Assembly (NCBI GenBank): GCA_000507305.1
Contig: DF239025.1
Span: forward strand, 240,511-304,510
From: Breviolum minutum Mf 1.05b.01
Taxonomy: Eukaryota > Sar > Dinophyceae > Suessiales > Symbiodiniaceae
Direction: 5' to 3'
Length of the DNA: 64,000 nucleotides
Shown piece after piece: positions 52,166-62,336 of this stretch. A program made the translations under genes and the position numbers. The notes under the pieces were generated by a model. It was not told the origin of the DNA, did no database searches, and saw nothing but the letters and a program-made list of their open reading frames with translations. The first letter of the stretch is position 1. Every line of letters starts with the position of its first letter.

Positions 52166-52319
52166 CACGGTGATTTTGACCTTGCACCGGATTTTGTCCA
52201 AGTAGTCGCACCGCCAAAACAAATGTCAACGCTGTACCCACACGGTTGATATGGAAAAATACCCGCACCACTTGGCATGCCCCAAAAAAGATTTTGATAG
52301 TGAGGAATAACCAACCAAC

Positions 52320-52425
52320 ATTTGGAGCATCCTAAGTGGTGCAGGATTTGTTCTATCAACAGTAGCATCCATATACCTACATTGATCCCATAAAAATCAA
52401 CCATCAATGTAGGTAAATAGGTGAA
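52320..52425. repeat. F7 right half followed by a short F1
   Basis: 'GGTGCAGGATTTGTTCTATC' and AACAGTA, then 'ATACCTACATTGATCCCATA' and 'TGTAGGTAAATAG'. Confidence 0.55.
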
Positions 52426-52548
52426 GTAGGATTTGGGTGAAGTTGGAATTTTCTGGGCTGGTGTGGCATTTGAAGGGTACCTTTGTAGATTTCCATCAGA
52501 ATTGTTTCTTTGGTGGAGCCACGAAAAAAACAAACTTGTTACCGTTGT

Positions 52549-52679
52549 TACCTTCCATGATACAGTACGTGTTGGTTGCTAGGGATCCTTATATTGGTTT
52601 ATCATAAACCCGAAAAAATGAGTAGTAAAATTCCCTGTATAACCTAGACAACAGGGTCTTTTCATTGTGTTTACTAAGG
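52549..52679. mobile_element. F12 element
   Basis: 'TTACCTTCCATGATACAG' on the left, 'GCTAGGGATCCTTATATTGG' inside, 'AACAGGGTCTTTTCATTG' on the right. Confidence 0.65.
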
Positions 52680-52926
52680 TGTTTATCACAATGGTCAACC
52701 ATCGATTGACGTCATGCACAACATTTTATATCGGGTTTTTCCATGTTCATGTGAAATTTGGAACGCAACATGTCCGCTTTTTAAGTGGTGACCAAAAATA
52801 ATTGCTATACGGCTATACGTACCACAAACCCCGAAATTTAACATGTTAATTTTCACGTTCAAAAAATTATTGAATTTTCCAGGGGGTAAGTCCTCTGAAT
52901 GGGTTATTCCCATTATAAGTGAACTA

Positions 52927-53051
52927 TACTAGGATGTCCATGGAACTTAGTAAATAGATTACAACCCCTATATAAGTAGGTTGTAAGTCCCCTAAGTAGG
53001 TTACGACCCAACTTACTAAGTAGTTAGTAAGTTCCATGGACATCCCAGTAA
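52927..53051. mobile_element. F3 palindromic element, complete
   Basis: TACTAGGATGTCCATGGAAC on the left, GTTCCATGGACATCCCAGTA on the right. Confidence 0.9.
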
Positions 53052-53175
53052 TCCTCCAAAATTCTCCAAGCATAGTGAGGATCGTAGTGAATGAAAGGAC
53101 CCCTTTTCCAGCCTTTGGCCTTTGGCCCTCAGGAGGTCTTTGGAAGGTCCAATCACCAATCATAACCCCTATAAA

Positions 53176-53250
53176 ATAAAGGCAAGCTCCCCAAAAGGAA
53201 ATTTCAGTGTTCAAACATTCATTTTCAGGGGCATTGGATGTTAGTTTCAG
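53176..53250. repeat. F5 right part
   Basis: 'CCAAAAGGAAATTTCAG', then 'TTTTCAGGGGCATTGGATGT' and TAGTTTCAG. Confidence 0.55.
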
Positions 53251-53595
53251 AAAAAAAAGTAACTAGTGAACTAAGTGAGATGTTTTTTTTTGGTAAATCC
53301 ATCAGAAGTTGTTTCACAACACCTGCTCCACATCTCCTTTCGCGTGAGCGTTTTTGCTAAAAAAAAAAATCGACCTGCGTCTGCAAGACCAACTGCCGCA
53401 TGGGAGTCAAAAAAGTGTCCACAACCTCAACGAGAACCCCATCCATGGAACGAAATTTGTCAAACCGCCAGGCACGAAAAAAGGTCCCTCATAAACTCAG
53501 ATTTGCTTAAATTGATTGAACAAAAAATATCCCAAATGGTGGTTGAATGGTGATTATCTATGGTGATCATCTATATTGTTTTGAGGTCGTTTTGG

Positions 53596-53717
53596 TACTG
53601 TTGATGGAAGAAATCTTGCACAAATATGGTAAACATCCCATTATATTCCCATTATTATCATTTACATGGTCTTATACACCCCAGCTTGTTGTTTGGGATT
53701 CTGTCCATCAACAGTAT
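53596..53717. mobile_element. F7 palindromic element
   Basis: TACTGTTGATGGAAGAAATC on the left, CTGTCCATCAACAGTA on the right. Confidence 0.85.
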
Positions 53718-53750
53718 GTTCCAGGACCAATATATATTGGAAAAAAACAT

Positions 53751-53821
53751 ACCCTAGTCTTCCAAAATCCTCGACGTGTTTGTGCTTCCAAACACCTATA
53801 TACTCATAAGGTATGACTGGA
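53751..53821. repeat. F6 copy, right arm altered
   Basis: CCCTAGTCTTCCAAAATCC on the left, ending 'AAGGTATGACTGGAG' as in the 28.3 kb relative. Confidence 0.6.
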
Positions 53822-53969
53822 GTTGTATTTTTGAAAAAGGTCCAGAACAGTTTGATGACTAATTGACAGCCACCAATGTGTTCACCCAACAACTTGGCCA
53901 CTTCTTATAGTCCATAATTTTTGTTTCCATAGATTTCCAAATACCCACAAACACCCAACAATCTCGTGT

Positions 53970-54081
53970 TCTTAGATTTGCTTAAGATGCCTGGACAAAT
54001 CAAAAAACATTATCCCAAATGGTGGTTTAATGGTGATTTACCATGGTAGAAGGTAAAACATCACACTAAATAGATCCCAGG
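53970..54081. mobile_element. F9 element
   Basis: CTTAGATTTGCTTAAGATGC on the left, 'TATCCCAAATGGTGG' and 'GATTTACCATGGTAGAAGG' inside, 'CTAAATAGATCCCAG' on the right. Confidence 0.7.
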
Positions 54082-54154
54082 TAGTTTTCCAAAATACCCA
54101 AAAACATCACACAAAAAAAATATCCATTGGCTTTTCTAGGGTCCACGATGTTTC

Positions 54155-54254
54155 TCTAGTTGGTGATGGTTTCAACCAATTTAAAAAAAAACAGTCAAAT
54201 TGGATCATTTCCCCGCGGTTGAAAATACAAAATATTTGAGTTGCCACCATCTAC
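54155..54254. mobile_element. F2 palindromic element
   Basis: CTAGTTGGTGATGGTTTCAA on the left, TTGAGTTGCCACCATCTA on the right. Confidence 0.78.
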
Positions 54255-54267
54255 CTACCCAAAACCT

Positions 54268-54350
54268 TGAAAAACGAAGGTTTTAGGCCCTAAGAAGACG
54301 GGTTATTAGCATTTATTAGCCCTAAAAATGAAGGTTGCAGGTTTGCATGG
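54268..54350. repeat. F20 repeat
   Basis: 'CGAAGGTTTTAGGCCCTAAG' then 'AATGAAGGTTGCAGGTTTGC' and ATGG. A sister copy lies at 59190-59272. Confidence 0.6.
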
Positions 54351-54678
54351 TAGCTTATTATTGCGTAGTTTTTCATCCCACCAAAAAACAGATGAGTTGT
54401 TTCGTTTTTATTTTTGCTGCCAAGACGCCAAACCATAGAAACCTTGAAGGATGCCATCTAAGAAACTTTGAGCTCGCGGTCGTGGTACTCCCAAAATCAC
54501 CTTCCAATCAACCAACGATGAACAACAAAAAGATCACCGACAAAACTCCAAACCCCATTCCCCTGCAGGGACCAGGAAGTAGAATTAACTTGCAAAGTGT
54601 ATGTGGTTGAATGCTTACTGGTATTGAACAACCTCGGCATTTCATTCAAAATCACATTCCAGCAGCCTGAAAAAGCTG

Positions 54679-55032
54679 TCAACTGCAAACCAAAAAAAGA
54701 ACAGAAAGGAGATGACTTTGCAAGCTCCTTTGGGGCTGGTGGTTCCCCTTTCGCGGCGGCTTCAGCCTCCGAAATCGAGCATCCATCGTTCCCCTGCGGC
54801 GCCTGTGCCTTTGTGTTGAAGAGCCTGCGCCCATCCCTTGTCTGGCACCGTCAACAAAATCGAAAAGCCCTCGTTTCGCATCGTCCTCAGCAGGATGCCC
54901 AGAAGGGTGTTGCTGTTGCTGGCGCACTTGCTGTTGCTGTTGTGGTGCCCTGGCTCTGATGACTTGTTCTCTGGTGGCTGAAGAGCGCAGCGCTTGTCTT
55001 GAGCCACTATGGTTCCCCCTGGGAGGGGCCAT
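54679..55032 (-). CDS. Gln-rich protein, first exon candidate of a spliced gene
   Basis: ATG at 55032 opens 117 codons: a basic N-terminus, a Gln-rich tract (residues 31-41), an acidic-to-basic middle (AEDDAKRGLFDFVDGARQG), then an Arg-rich stretch (HRRRR). The last dozen codons coincide with a pyrimidine tract ending GTTTGCAG at 54683, so the true exon end lies earlier. Further minus-strand signals fit a gene: an exon-like 54682-54619 followed by GTAAGC, and a next 3' signal (TACTTCCTGGTCCCTGCAG) ending at 54563, giving a 56-bp intron. If joined, the frame closes shortly after. About 1 kb around it has no palindromic element. Function unknown; low complexity makes the strand call less sure. 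Confidence 0.42.
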   Translation of the reverse strand: MAPPRGNHSGSRQALRSSATREQVIRARAPQQQQQVRQQQQHPSGHPAEDDAKRGLFDFVDGARQGMGAGSSTQRHRRRRGTMDARFRRLKPPRKGNHQPQRSLQSHLLSVLFLVCS

Positions 55033-55477
55033 TGTCAGCTAAAAGCTGTTGGTTGCCATCTGAAACTTGCACCAAAAATCGCCCAGTTCCAGCCTGCTCC
55101 CTCTGGATTTTTGCACTCGAAAGAAAACAGAACAGAGTCTTCTTCGATCTGCGTTTTATCGACGACCTAATTAGCACGCCCGCGTTTGCAAACTACTTCC
55201 CCAACCATGCCCATTAGACTTTGCGCAAGCAATCTAAATTTCAAATTTGGGCTACAATCAATTAGGTTACTTTTCCAGAACAAAGAACAGTGATTTTATA
55301 GTGGCCATGTTGTTGAAGGTGATTGATCACTTGGGGCGTGGTTTGTTCCCTCAACGCTTCTAGGGTTTACAAATCTTGAAGTGGGCTCAGTCCAAGTGGT
55401 CATCTACTTGGAGAAGCCTTGACGACTACATTGCCCCTTTCACCCCAAGGGACACCAAGGGTGAACAAAAAACTTCA

Positions 55478-55575
55478 AGAAAGAAACCCATTTGAAAAAT
55501 ATGCTTGTCAAATTGGATCATTTCCCCAAATAGGGGTGAAAATAAAAAGTACAGTATTTGAAACCACCACCTAGG
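55478..55575. repeat. F2 copy, left arm worn
   Basis: 'GAAACCCATTTGAAAAATAT' on the left, 'TATTTGAAACCACCACCTAG' on the right. Confidence 0.7.
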
Positions 55576-55871
55576 AAACTATTGAAACACTGCGATGATC
55601 AAAATGGATCAAAATGGGAAAATGTGCACAAAAGGGAAAGACCAATCCTGGGGCCATTTTTAGGGAGATTGCTTAATTATATACTTAATACCTCCTGGTT
55701 AGTAAATGGCTTACAACGAACTTATAAATGGGATATCATATATTGGGATTGTAACGGGAGATTTGGGCATGTTTTTTTGTTTTTCCGGGGAAAAAATGTT
55801 CGTAGATAGAGTGCAGTGACAATCAACATGATGTTGTTTTTAACAACCATGCAACGGGAAACAAAAACGTT
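55576..55871. other. Gap between F2 copies
   Basis: An open plus-strand frame (55558-55809) begins in the F2 right arm and has no recognised domain. 'AGTAAATGGCTTACAACGAAC' resembles the F4 core. Confidence 0.35.
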
Positions 55872-55970
55872 TCTAGGTGGTGGTTTCAACCCATTTGAAA
55901 CATATTAGTGAAAATGGGAATCTTCCCCAGGTAGGGGTGAAAATAAAAATATTTCAAACCACCACCTAGG
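55872..55970. mobile_element. F2 palindromic element, best copy
   Basis: CTAGGTGGTGGTTTCAACCC on the left. On the right, AAACCACCACCTAG is the exact inverse of the first 14 bases. 'CTAGG' at the left and 'CCTAG' at the right form the outermost bases. Confidence 0.92.
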
Positions 55971-56025
55971 TTTACTTAAGAACAATTCAGGTTTCAAAAG
56001 CACCTATAGCACATTCTTCAAACAG

Positions 56026-56111
56026 GTGAGGATTGGTGTTTGGAAGCCTCGCGTCAAAATGTTTGGGGGTTCAAACACCCCCTCACTCACAAGCTATTTG
56101 GAAGACTAGGA
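56026..56111. repeat. F6 element
   Basis: 'GAGGATTGGTGTTTGGAAGC' on the left, 'GCTATTTGGAAGACTAGG' on the right. Confidence 0.6.
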
Positions 56112-56240
56112 ATACTTCAAGGGATTCTGGAATGGGAGTGTTTGTGGATTTTCCCTGATCTTCCAAGAGATCCCCGAAAAAACAGTTGATGGTTGTTCCA
56201 TCCACTAGAATTTTTCCATGCAGGTTTTGATTCTATGAAG

Positions 56241-56340
56241 ACGACCCTCCAAGTAACTAACATATCATCCGACCTTGGGAAAAGGAAAATCATCTTCAAA
56301 AGTGCCTTTGGAATGGGATATGCTAGTTCCCAAGAGGGTA
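56241..56340. repeat. F5-variant palindrome
   Basis: 'GACCCTCCAAGTAACTAACA' on the left, 'ATGCTAGTTCCCAAGAGGGT' on the right. Sister of 51253-51360. Confidence 0.65.
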
Positions 56341-56443
56341 GGCTCCAACCCCAATGCTTCGACCATGTGATTGGAGTCGTTTTTTGTGAGGTTTTTGGGG
56401 GAGTTAGGTGGTGAAAATCAGTTGTTCAGACTGATACGACAAC

Positions 56444-56521
56444 GGGCCCCCTAACTGGGGTAAATGGATTTATCCCTAGTTACAGCAACTTACAAATGGG
56501 GTGATTTGTAGGGATTACTTT
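56444..56521. repeat. F14 element
   Basis: CCCCTAACTGGGGTAAATGG, 'TTATCCCTAGTTACAGC' and 'GGGTGATTTGTAGGGATTAC'. Confidence 0.6.
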
Positions 56522-56817
56522 TGTCAGATATCACTCACTCATTAACAAGTGAAAGGCCTCGCAAAAGTGTGGGAATAAGGGCTTAACTCACAACCTTTGA
56601 AAGCATCAGCTATCAAATAGCTACCAACAAAAGGAAGATCTGGAGTGTTCCGCTTGGATTGGGAAATAGACCCAGGGAAAACATGGCGCCACTTTCTGAA
56701 GTAAAGATTTACCAACCATTCCAGGAGCCCATTCATGTCCCCGAGGTAGGAACCAGTTTAAAAAAAATGAAAGAGTCAGAGAGATCATAAGGGAAAATCT
56801 GGGTACCAGTTTGATTT

Positions 56818-56895
56818 ACAGTACACAATATACATTCACCTACATTTACCAAAAATTGATCAAATTTAGGTAACTATACCATACATTGAGCGTCT
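56818..56895. repeat. F1 worn copy
   Basis: 'ACAATATACATTCACCTACA' and 'TTTAGGTAACTATACCATAC'. Confidence 0.55.
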
Positions 56896-56991
56896 GGGCA
56901 TATAAATATATATACGTATATTGGTGTATGCCGACTTTGTATCCATCATAAAGGCAAGTTCATTTTAGAAACCAAGGAAATACATACGGTA

Positions 56992-57094
56992 TACACTCCC
57001 TGAAACTAACATGGCTATAGAAATTCCTTCTTCCTGCTTGATACCATCAAAATGGTGGATTTTCCAATGGCTGTGTTAGTTTACTGGAGTGCGC
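56992..57094. mobile_element. F5 palindromic element
   Basis: TACACTCCCTGAAACTAACA on the left, TGTTAGTTTACTGGAGTGCG on the right. Confidence 0.75.
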
Positions 57095-57385
57095 ACTGTA
57101 CTGTACCCAGCGTAAGGTATATGTATTGCCAAACAATTCGGACAATTTGCAGACTTTGATTTGCAAATCTTGGATGATTGGAAACAGGTCCATTTTTTTG
57201 GAACAGTGATCTACCGTCCGTGTTTCTCTTTTCAAAAGTGAATATGGTGATGTATCTTTTTTCGCATGTCAGAATTTAAGATGGAGAACTTAAGATGATT
57301 GCATTGTAATCTACCGTCTTTAGACATTGAAACAGTGGATAGTCAAGGTTGATAGGGTTCCCTGGATGAAACCTTATAGATTATT

Positions 57386-57496
57386 TACACTCCCTAAAAC
57401 TAACATACCAGCACCTGAAACACCGGGGTGTTTCAAGATGAGTTTTCTTTTGAGTTTTAGCCAATTTTCAGTTGCTAGGTTGGTTTTGGGGAGTGC
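57386..57496. mobile_element. F5 palindromic element
   Basis: TACACTCCCTAAAACTAACA on the left, 'TTGGTTTTGGGGAGTGCA' on the right. 'GCACCTGAAACACC' and 'CAATTTTCAGTTGC' inside. Confidence 0.75.
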
Positions 57497-57702
57497 ACCC
57501 ACTGTGAACCAAGGTTTTGGCAACCCACAAACAATCACTTTAAAGACTCTGCCTGACGTAAACTGTTCAAGATCAGGACCACACCAAAGAGAGCATTGCC
57601 TGGTGGACGGATTTCTTCGTTTGTTCCCTGTCAGCTTGCAGCGAAAACGATTTTTGCTTGCTACAATAGGTATTATATCCAGGTATTATATCCCCCAAAC
57701 AA

Positions 57703-57806
57703 TCTGTTGATGGAAGAAAACCCAAACAACCACGTGACATGTATGAACCCTGTAAATAGTGGTATACACTACCTATCAACTGGTGCTGGATTTCTTCCAT
57801 CAACAG
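57703..57806. mobile_element. F7 palindromic element
   Basis: CTGTTGATGGAAGAAAACC on the left, GGATTTCTTCCATCAACAG on the right. Confidence 0.87.
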
Positions 57807-58524
57807 AATGCACTATGTTAATGGAAATTGCTCACATTTGCCATACATCAAGTTTGATCCCCCTTCAAAATAGGTCCCATCTGATGAATGAACCCTGTAC
57901 AAGGGTGGGGTAGCAGTTCAAATGATTCAATCTGGGTGAACAACACCCTTGTGACATCCCATTATTATCTCCTGATTTGTGAATATGGATCCTATGGTGG
58001 CTTATGAAATAATCCCTATATAATATGTACCTCCCACTTCGTATGATAAATGGGAGCCAACCAAAGCTTTGATTTTATTTGTTTCCCTAGTCTCCCGAAT
58101 TCCTCCAAATACCTTTTCAGCAGGTCTTTGGAATGCCTGAAGGCCGAGCCCCAAAAAGTGTTTGAGACTGTACTGCTTAATGGTGATTTTCATCCCATCT
58201 AGCAGAATCCGTTCAACATCAGCTCAAACAAATCCAAAGCCAAAAAATCCCCTGTCCAACCAAATTTGATAGATTTTCCCCATGAGTTCAAGATATTTGC
58301 CAAACACACTCCACAAGAGACATCATTCCAGCTTTGACCCAAAAACATCCGGTACAAAAAAACATATTGATTTGGACCATTAGTTTTGGCTGAGTAACTT
58401 GAAGTCAGTCAAGAAAAGAGAAAGTAACACATTGAAAGAACCATTGAAAAAAACATGGGATCATCTAAATATGTTTCAGATACTCAATGTACTGTTTATT
58501 ATCTACCCAGAAAAATAGGTAGCA
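57807..58524. other. Stretch without a recognised gene
   Basis: Contains an F6 left half at 58084-58150 (TCCCTAGTCTCCCGAATTCC) and an F9 right half ending near 58240 (AACAAATCCAAAG). No domain-bearing frame. Confidence 0.4.
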
Positions 58525-58637
58525 TACTGTTGATGGAAGAAATCCGGCTAAACAGTTGTGGTTGGTAGTTTATCTCGCTATCTACATGGTTTTATCCATC
58601 CCAGGTGGTTCTTTGGGATTTCTTCCATCAACAGTAT
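58525..58637. mobile_element. F7 palindromic element, complete
   Basis: TACTGTTGATGGAAGAAATC on the left, ATTTCTTCCATCAACAGTA on the right. An F1 half (GTAGGTAAATACACCAGTCC) follows at 58640-58685. Confidence 0.9.
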
Positions 58638-58730
58638 GAGGGGGTAAATGTAGGTAAATACACCAGTCCCATTGAGTGCCTGGGTATAGATTTATAACAG
58701 TCACCTCCCACAATTTGTATCAACACCTCA

Positions 58731-58856
58731 ATGGCTAGTCAGCCTACTCCACCCTAACGTACCCTCCCCCAGAAATTGCCGGCCTTACCAAGGGCTCATT
58801 AAATTTATGAACCACCATGTTTTTCCTTTAATAAGGCCTTATTGAACCCTTCGAAA
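58731..58856. repeat. F15 element, left half
   Basis: ATGGCTAGTCAGCC, 'TAACGTACCCTCCCCCAGAA' and 'GCCGGCCTTACCAAGGG', then 'TTAATAAGGCCTTATTG'. Confidence 0.65.
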
Positions 58857-58878
58857 AAATGCAGGGGCCCAAGGACCT

Positions 58879-59012
58879 TGCAAGCTGGACCCTTGCTAGT
58901 TATAAAAGTGGAGTTATAAGGGCCCTATAACTAGGGTGAAATAACCCCAGATACCCATTTATGAGGCCCCATTGGACTCCATTTATAACGATTGTACGGG
59001 CCAACCTTGTAC
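58879..59012. mobile_element. F13 palindromic element
   Basis: TTGCAAGCTGGACCCTTGC on the left, GGGCCAACCTTGTACG on the right. The centre has 'AAGTGGAGTTATAAGGGCCC'. Confidence 0.65.
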
Positions 59013-59155
59013 GTTAGGTGGAATCTCCACCCCTCCAACGTTTAGGCGTCGAGTCCTCGCCTACCAGTTCGGCGAAGGCGCGGTAGGTGCCTTCCGACAG
59101 ACCTTGAACGAATGGATCCACCTCAGTCGATCCACAAAACATTCATTTGAAGCAC
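59013..59155 (-). CDS. Exon-remnant candidate, low confidence
   Basis: A minus-strand frame encodes Met-Phe-Cys-Gly followed by VDPFVQGLSEGTYRAFAELV and a short basic tail, stopping at the F13 border. The composition is protein-like, but a plus-strand frame is open too. No family recognised. Confidence 0.22.
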
Positions 59156-59189
59156 CCATTTGGAACCGTTGATATATAAGCAGCTTTTG

Positions 59190-59272
59190 GACCCCATGAC
59201 AAATGAAGGTTTTAAGCCCTAAAAGCATGGGTCGTAACCCCTGAAAATTAAGGTTGTGGGTTCTCATGGAGG
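59190..59272. repeat. F20 repeat
   Basis: 'AATGAAGGTTTTAAGCCCTA' then 'TAACCCCTGAAAATTAAGG' and 'TTGTGGGTTCTCATGG'. Confidence 0.6.
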
Positions 59273-59679
59273 TGGGCAATTGCTTTGAATTTGTAAAACA
59301 TTATGCCAGTACAAGGATACATTTCACTAATGTACCGAGCATATATTTTTTCAAAACGGTCGGATTTGAAACAACCATTTGGTGAACTGAGCAACTGAAC
59401 GAAACATTTGTGACTTTCCAATTTTGCAAATGAAAATCATCGGAAAAGGATATTCCCATCTTGGAAAGCATCTTTTTTACGGTTTCATGTTACTTTTCAG
59501 AATGTATACCCTAGAAATCTAGTTCCGGTGCTTGATTGGTATGTTTTGCGAATCCAATCATACCTCGCGTTTGGATGTAAAGGAATGATCGAAATAATTA
59601 GCAATCACAGCAGTGCATTCAAAAAACAACTATCATCAATTCTCAAAATTCAAGGCCCTTTTAAAATCCCATTAGTTTT
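59273..59679. other. Stretch without a recognised gene
   Basis: A plus-strand frame at 59528-59794 has no recognised domain. No inverted arms were seen. Confidence 0.35.
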
Positions 59680-59796
59680 CCTATACTCTTCCAAAATCCT
59701 CCAGTCATGTAAGGATCAGTGTGAAAGGACCCCCCAAAGGCCAGAAGCCGAGCGTCCTTTCACACGGATCCTTACCAGGCATTTGGAACACTAGGG
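59680..59796. mobile_element. F6 palindromic element
   Basis: CCTATACTCTTCCAAAATCC on the left, 'GCATTTGGAACACTAGGG' on the right. The nested inner pair 'GGATCAGTGTGAAAGGACC' / 'GTCCTTTCACACGGATCC' matches the 28.3 kb palindrome. Confidence 0.75.
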
Positions 59797-60120
59797 TGTA
59801 GGAAAAAAAACAATTCAGGTGAGCCACGACAAAAAACATGTTGTTTCCATTTTTGGTTGTTTAATATATTGGCCTATTGTAATCCATATAATCCATATAT
59901 ATATATAGATATAACTGAGTAGTTTGCCATCCCCATGGGAAGACTGAACCCACTTTAGTCACGCCAGTAAGGGACAACAGAACTCTTCAGCTTAGTCCTA
60001 CTAAACCAGAACCCATGTGTAGAGAATATCAGCTTCAGTAATCACATATAGTCATCGCCCCCACACGGGAATTCACCATATGGCTGGGTGTTGTTCTCAT
60101 TCAGAGCAAAAGTGCCACTC

Positions 60121-60560
60121 TATAGGGGCCTCCTCACGAAGTTCAACACCGCACGCGTTGGTAACACCGTGGTGTTGCACAGGTCAAGTCCTGTTTGCAG
60201 CAAAACGAGTTTCTGAGTTAGCGCGACTAACCAGTATCTGCACCGAAGAACGTCTTCTGGCAAAAGGTGCTTAGCTAATGATGCACAGTCAGCATACAAC
60301 ACCCTTCTCTGCACAAACGTCAGTTCCTTGAAAACTGCTTCTAGCTCTGAAACGGCATCTCGCGTTCAGTCAATTTCGACAGGCCGGCCGTAAAAGCATT
60401 GAAATCACAAGCAGTGAAGAGTTGCAAGCAATCCATTAGCGTTGGCCTTGGATGCTTTGAATCTTGAGATCTTGTCCAGCATTGCTGTTTCCTTCAAATA
60501 CTGGGATGAGTCTGGGCTCAACCTCTCCCATGCAGCGGAGCAGTACGAATCGAGCAGTAG
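60121..60560 (-). pseudogene. Frameshifted relic of an unrecognised protein
   Basis: Read on the minus strand, three consecutive segments look coding but lie in different frames. The first (60560 to about 60410) has AWERLSPDSSQYLKETAML and DKISRFKASKANANGLLATL. The second (about 60412 to 60350) has CDFNAFTAGLSKLTERE. The third (about 60356 to 60121) has SELEAVFKELTFVQRRVLYA and a His/Leu/Trp-rich helical continuation ending at a TAG. Two frameshifts are needed to join them, so it is probably a pseudogene, or has assembly indels. On the plus strand, a GTGAGT at 60561 follows an open frame, so an opposite-strand exon cannot be excluded. Family unknown. Confidence 0.42.
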
Positions 60561-60603
60561 GTGAGTATCTATAGAAATCAAAACATCACCTTAAACAAAT
60601 CCA
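60561..60603. repeat. F9 right half
   Basis: 'GGTGAGTATCTATAGAAATC' then CATCACCTTAAACAAATCC and AAG. It begins exactly at the GTGAGT noted above. Confidence 0.6.
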
Positions 60604-60977
60604 AGTATATAATAGGGCCTTGTTTTGTAGACAATCCGCGCATAAAATTCCGTGGGCGCAGGGGGGGCATGCGAGGTTCGAATGTCCCCCGCACACACAA
60701 AAAACTGATGGAAAAAACAAGTGATTAGCAAAAACAAAACCTCCCAAAAAAATTGCAGCACATTCAACCCCCCACAGCGACCCGTTCTGCCCAAAAAAAA
60801 AGGGACCCAAACCTGAATGTGACATTTTTGCCAAAATCTGAGGTCGCCAAACCCAAAAGAACCAATCTCGTTCTCCTTCGCTTTGATTGGCGGCATCCAA
60901 GGCCTGATGTGATTGACTGCAACTTCAATGGGCACCCCGAAGAACATGTGGCAAACATGTTGGGATAACTGAGTTCA

Positions 60978-61080
60978 TACACTCCCTAAAACTAGCATAG
61001 CCACTGAAAATAGGCCATCCCAAATGGGAGATTGCATCTTCCTTTCAGGGGTAAGCTCGCTGTTAGTTTCAGGGAGGGTA
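60978..61080. mobile_element. F5 palindromic element, complete
   Basis: TACACTCCCTAAAACTAGCA on the left, TGTTAGTTTCAGGGAGGGTA on the right. It directly abuts the F3 copy at 61081. Confidence 0.87.
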
Positions 61081-61190
61081 CTATGGTGTCCATGGAAGTT
61101 AGTAACTAGTTAACTAGTAAGTAAGTTGGTTTACAGCCTATTTACGGGACTTACAACCTATATAGGCGGGGTTAACCCATGTACTAAGAA
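61081..61190. repeat. F3 element, right arm lost
   Basis: 'CTATGGTGTCCATGGAAGTT' on the left, 'GGCGGGGTTAACCCATGTAC' then TAAG at the right. Confidence 0.7.
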
Positions 61191-61274
61191 TAGATATCAC
61201 ATTTGACAAACTAGGGAAACGCCGGGGTGCTCGGTCGGATAACCCCAAGACGATCCGAACCTGGGTTAAAAAAA

Positions 61275-61410
61275 TTACAAGGTGGCCCCTTGAAATCGGT
61301 ATAAATGGAGTTGCGGGGCCCTTATAAAGGGCCTTATAAAAAAGGGTAAATGGGGTGAAATACCCCTAAGGGCCCCATAACTCCACTTCTAACTGGTTTT
61401 TTGGGTCCGA
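61275..61410. mobile_element. F13 element
   Basis: TTACAAGGTGGCCCCTTG on the left, 'CCCCATAACTCCACTTCTAA' and 'TTTTTTGGGTCCG' on the right. Confidence 0.62.
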
Positions 61411-61482
61411 TACTTGGATCATCATCGTGGTTCCTTTCCCTCCTAGGATTCGGCTCATTTTTAGGTCTTCCAAACTCACACC

Positions 61483-61612
61483 TCCTTAGATTTGCTGGAA
61501 GTTCAACGTGTGGAAAAAACCTACAAAATTATTCTCCCAAATGGTGGCTAAAAAAATTGGCGATTAATCCCATGGTACAATCCGTAAATAAACACCAACA
61601 AAAACAAACAAA
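61483..61612. mobile_element. F9 element
   Basis: CTTAGATTTGCTGGAAG on the left, 'TTCTCCCAAATGGTGGC' and 'AATCCCATGGTACAATCCG' inside, AAAACAAACAAAAGG on the right. Confidence 0.7.
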
Positions 61613-61669
61613 AGGCATCCTGGGACTCAGTATGACTGCGGAATGGCTTGAATGTCTACAAGTAGGATA

Positions 61670-61787
61670 TATACCCTGTGGTAAACTAACCTAGCAACAT
61701 ATCCAACATTCCAACTGTTCAATAGGAAATACATCTTCAATCCGGGTCCATTTTCCAGCCATGTTAGTTTATCGGAATGTATGAGTC
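61670..61787. repeat. F5-variant palindrome
   Basis: 'CTGTGGTAAACTAACCTAGC' on the left, 'CCATGTTAGTTTATCGGAAT' on the right. Shares 'AATAGGAAATACATC' and 'GGTCCATTTTCC' with a worn copy near 48.5 kb. Confidence 0.6.
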
Positions 61788-62184
61788 CAATCGAAGTTTT
61801 TTTCCCAACCCTCGTTGAATCGAATGAACCCATTTTTGTTCATCCTCCAAAACTGTTAAATGTAGGGACATGAAAGTTTTTGAAAAGCTTACCTACTACA
61901 AACTAAAACTAACTATATCTCTCTCTATATGTATATAAAAATGAATTTAAATAAATCAAAAATATAACTATGCCTTTTTCGGGGGGAGGGAGGTATGAAG
62001 CTACCTGACCTCACCAACACCTTGAACAAGAAACAGTTGAGCACTTTGAGTGACGTAATGCAGGTGTTCTTGGGTGAGAATCAACTTTTCAAATATCACA
62101 ATTATCACAAACAAATCAACTTAAAATAAACAATTCGATAGGGATGGGATTCGATCGCTGAATGTTGGAAATGGAATCGCTTAA

Positions 62185-62326
62185 AATTGGTGGATCTTAT
62201 TTTGGTTTTGTCTCTTCTATCTTTGGAAAGATTGCCAGAAATATTCTCCCAAATCCTGTTTTTTTTTTCAGGGTGATTTACCATGGTAGAATCCGTTTCA
62301 CAAAAAACACCTTAAACAAATCCACG
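62185..62326. mobile_element. F9 element
   Basis: 'GGTGGATCTTATTTTGG' on the left, 'TATTCTCCCAAATCC' and 'GGTGATTTACCATGGTAGAA' inside, CCTTAAACAAATCCAC on the right. Confidence 0.75.
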
Positions 62327-62336
62327 ATGCAAAATA

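Noticed and set aside
57327-57710. Plus-strand ORF of 127 codons
   Set aside because: It spans an F5 copy, whose arms supply much of the open frame, and shows no domain.
59895-59930. TA-rich run as a functional origin or promoter
   Set aside because: It is a simple AT repeat near a worn F12-like segment, with no supporting gene start.
60660-60710. GGTTCGAAT word suggesting a tRNA T-arm
   Set aside because: The bases around the putative loop do not form a five-pair stem, and no acceptor stem or A box fits at tRNA spacing.
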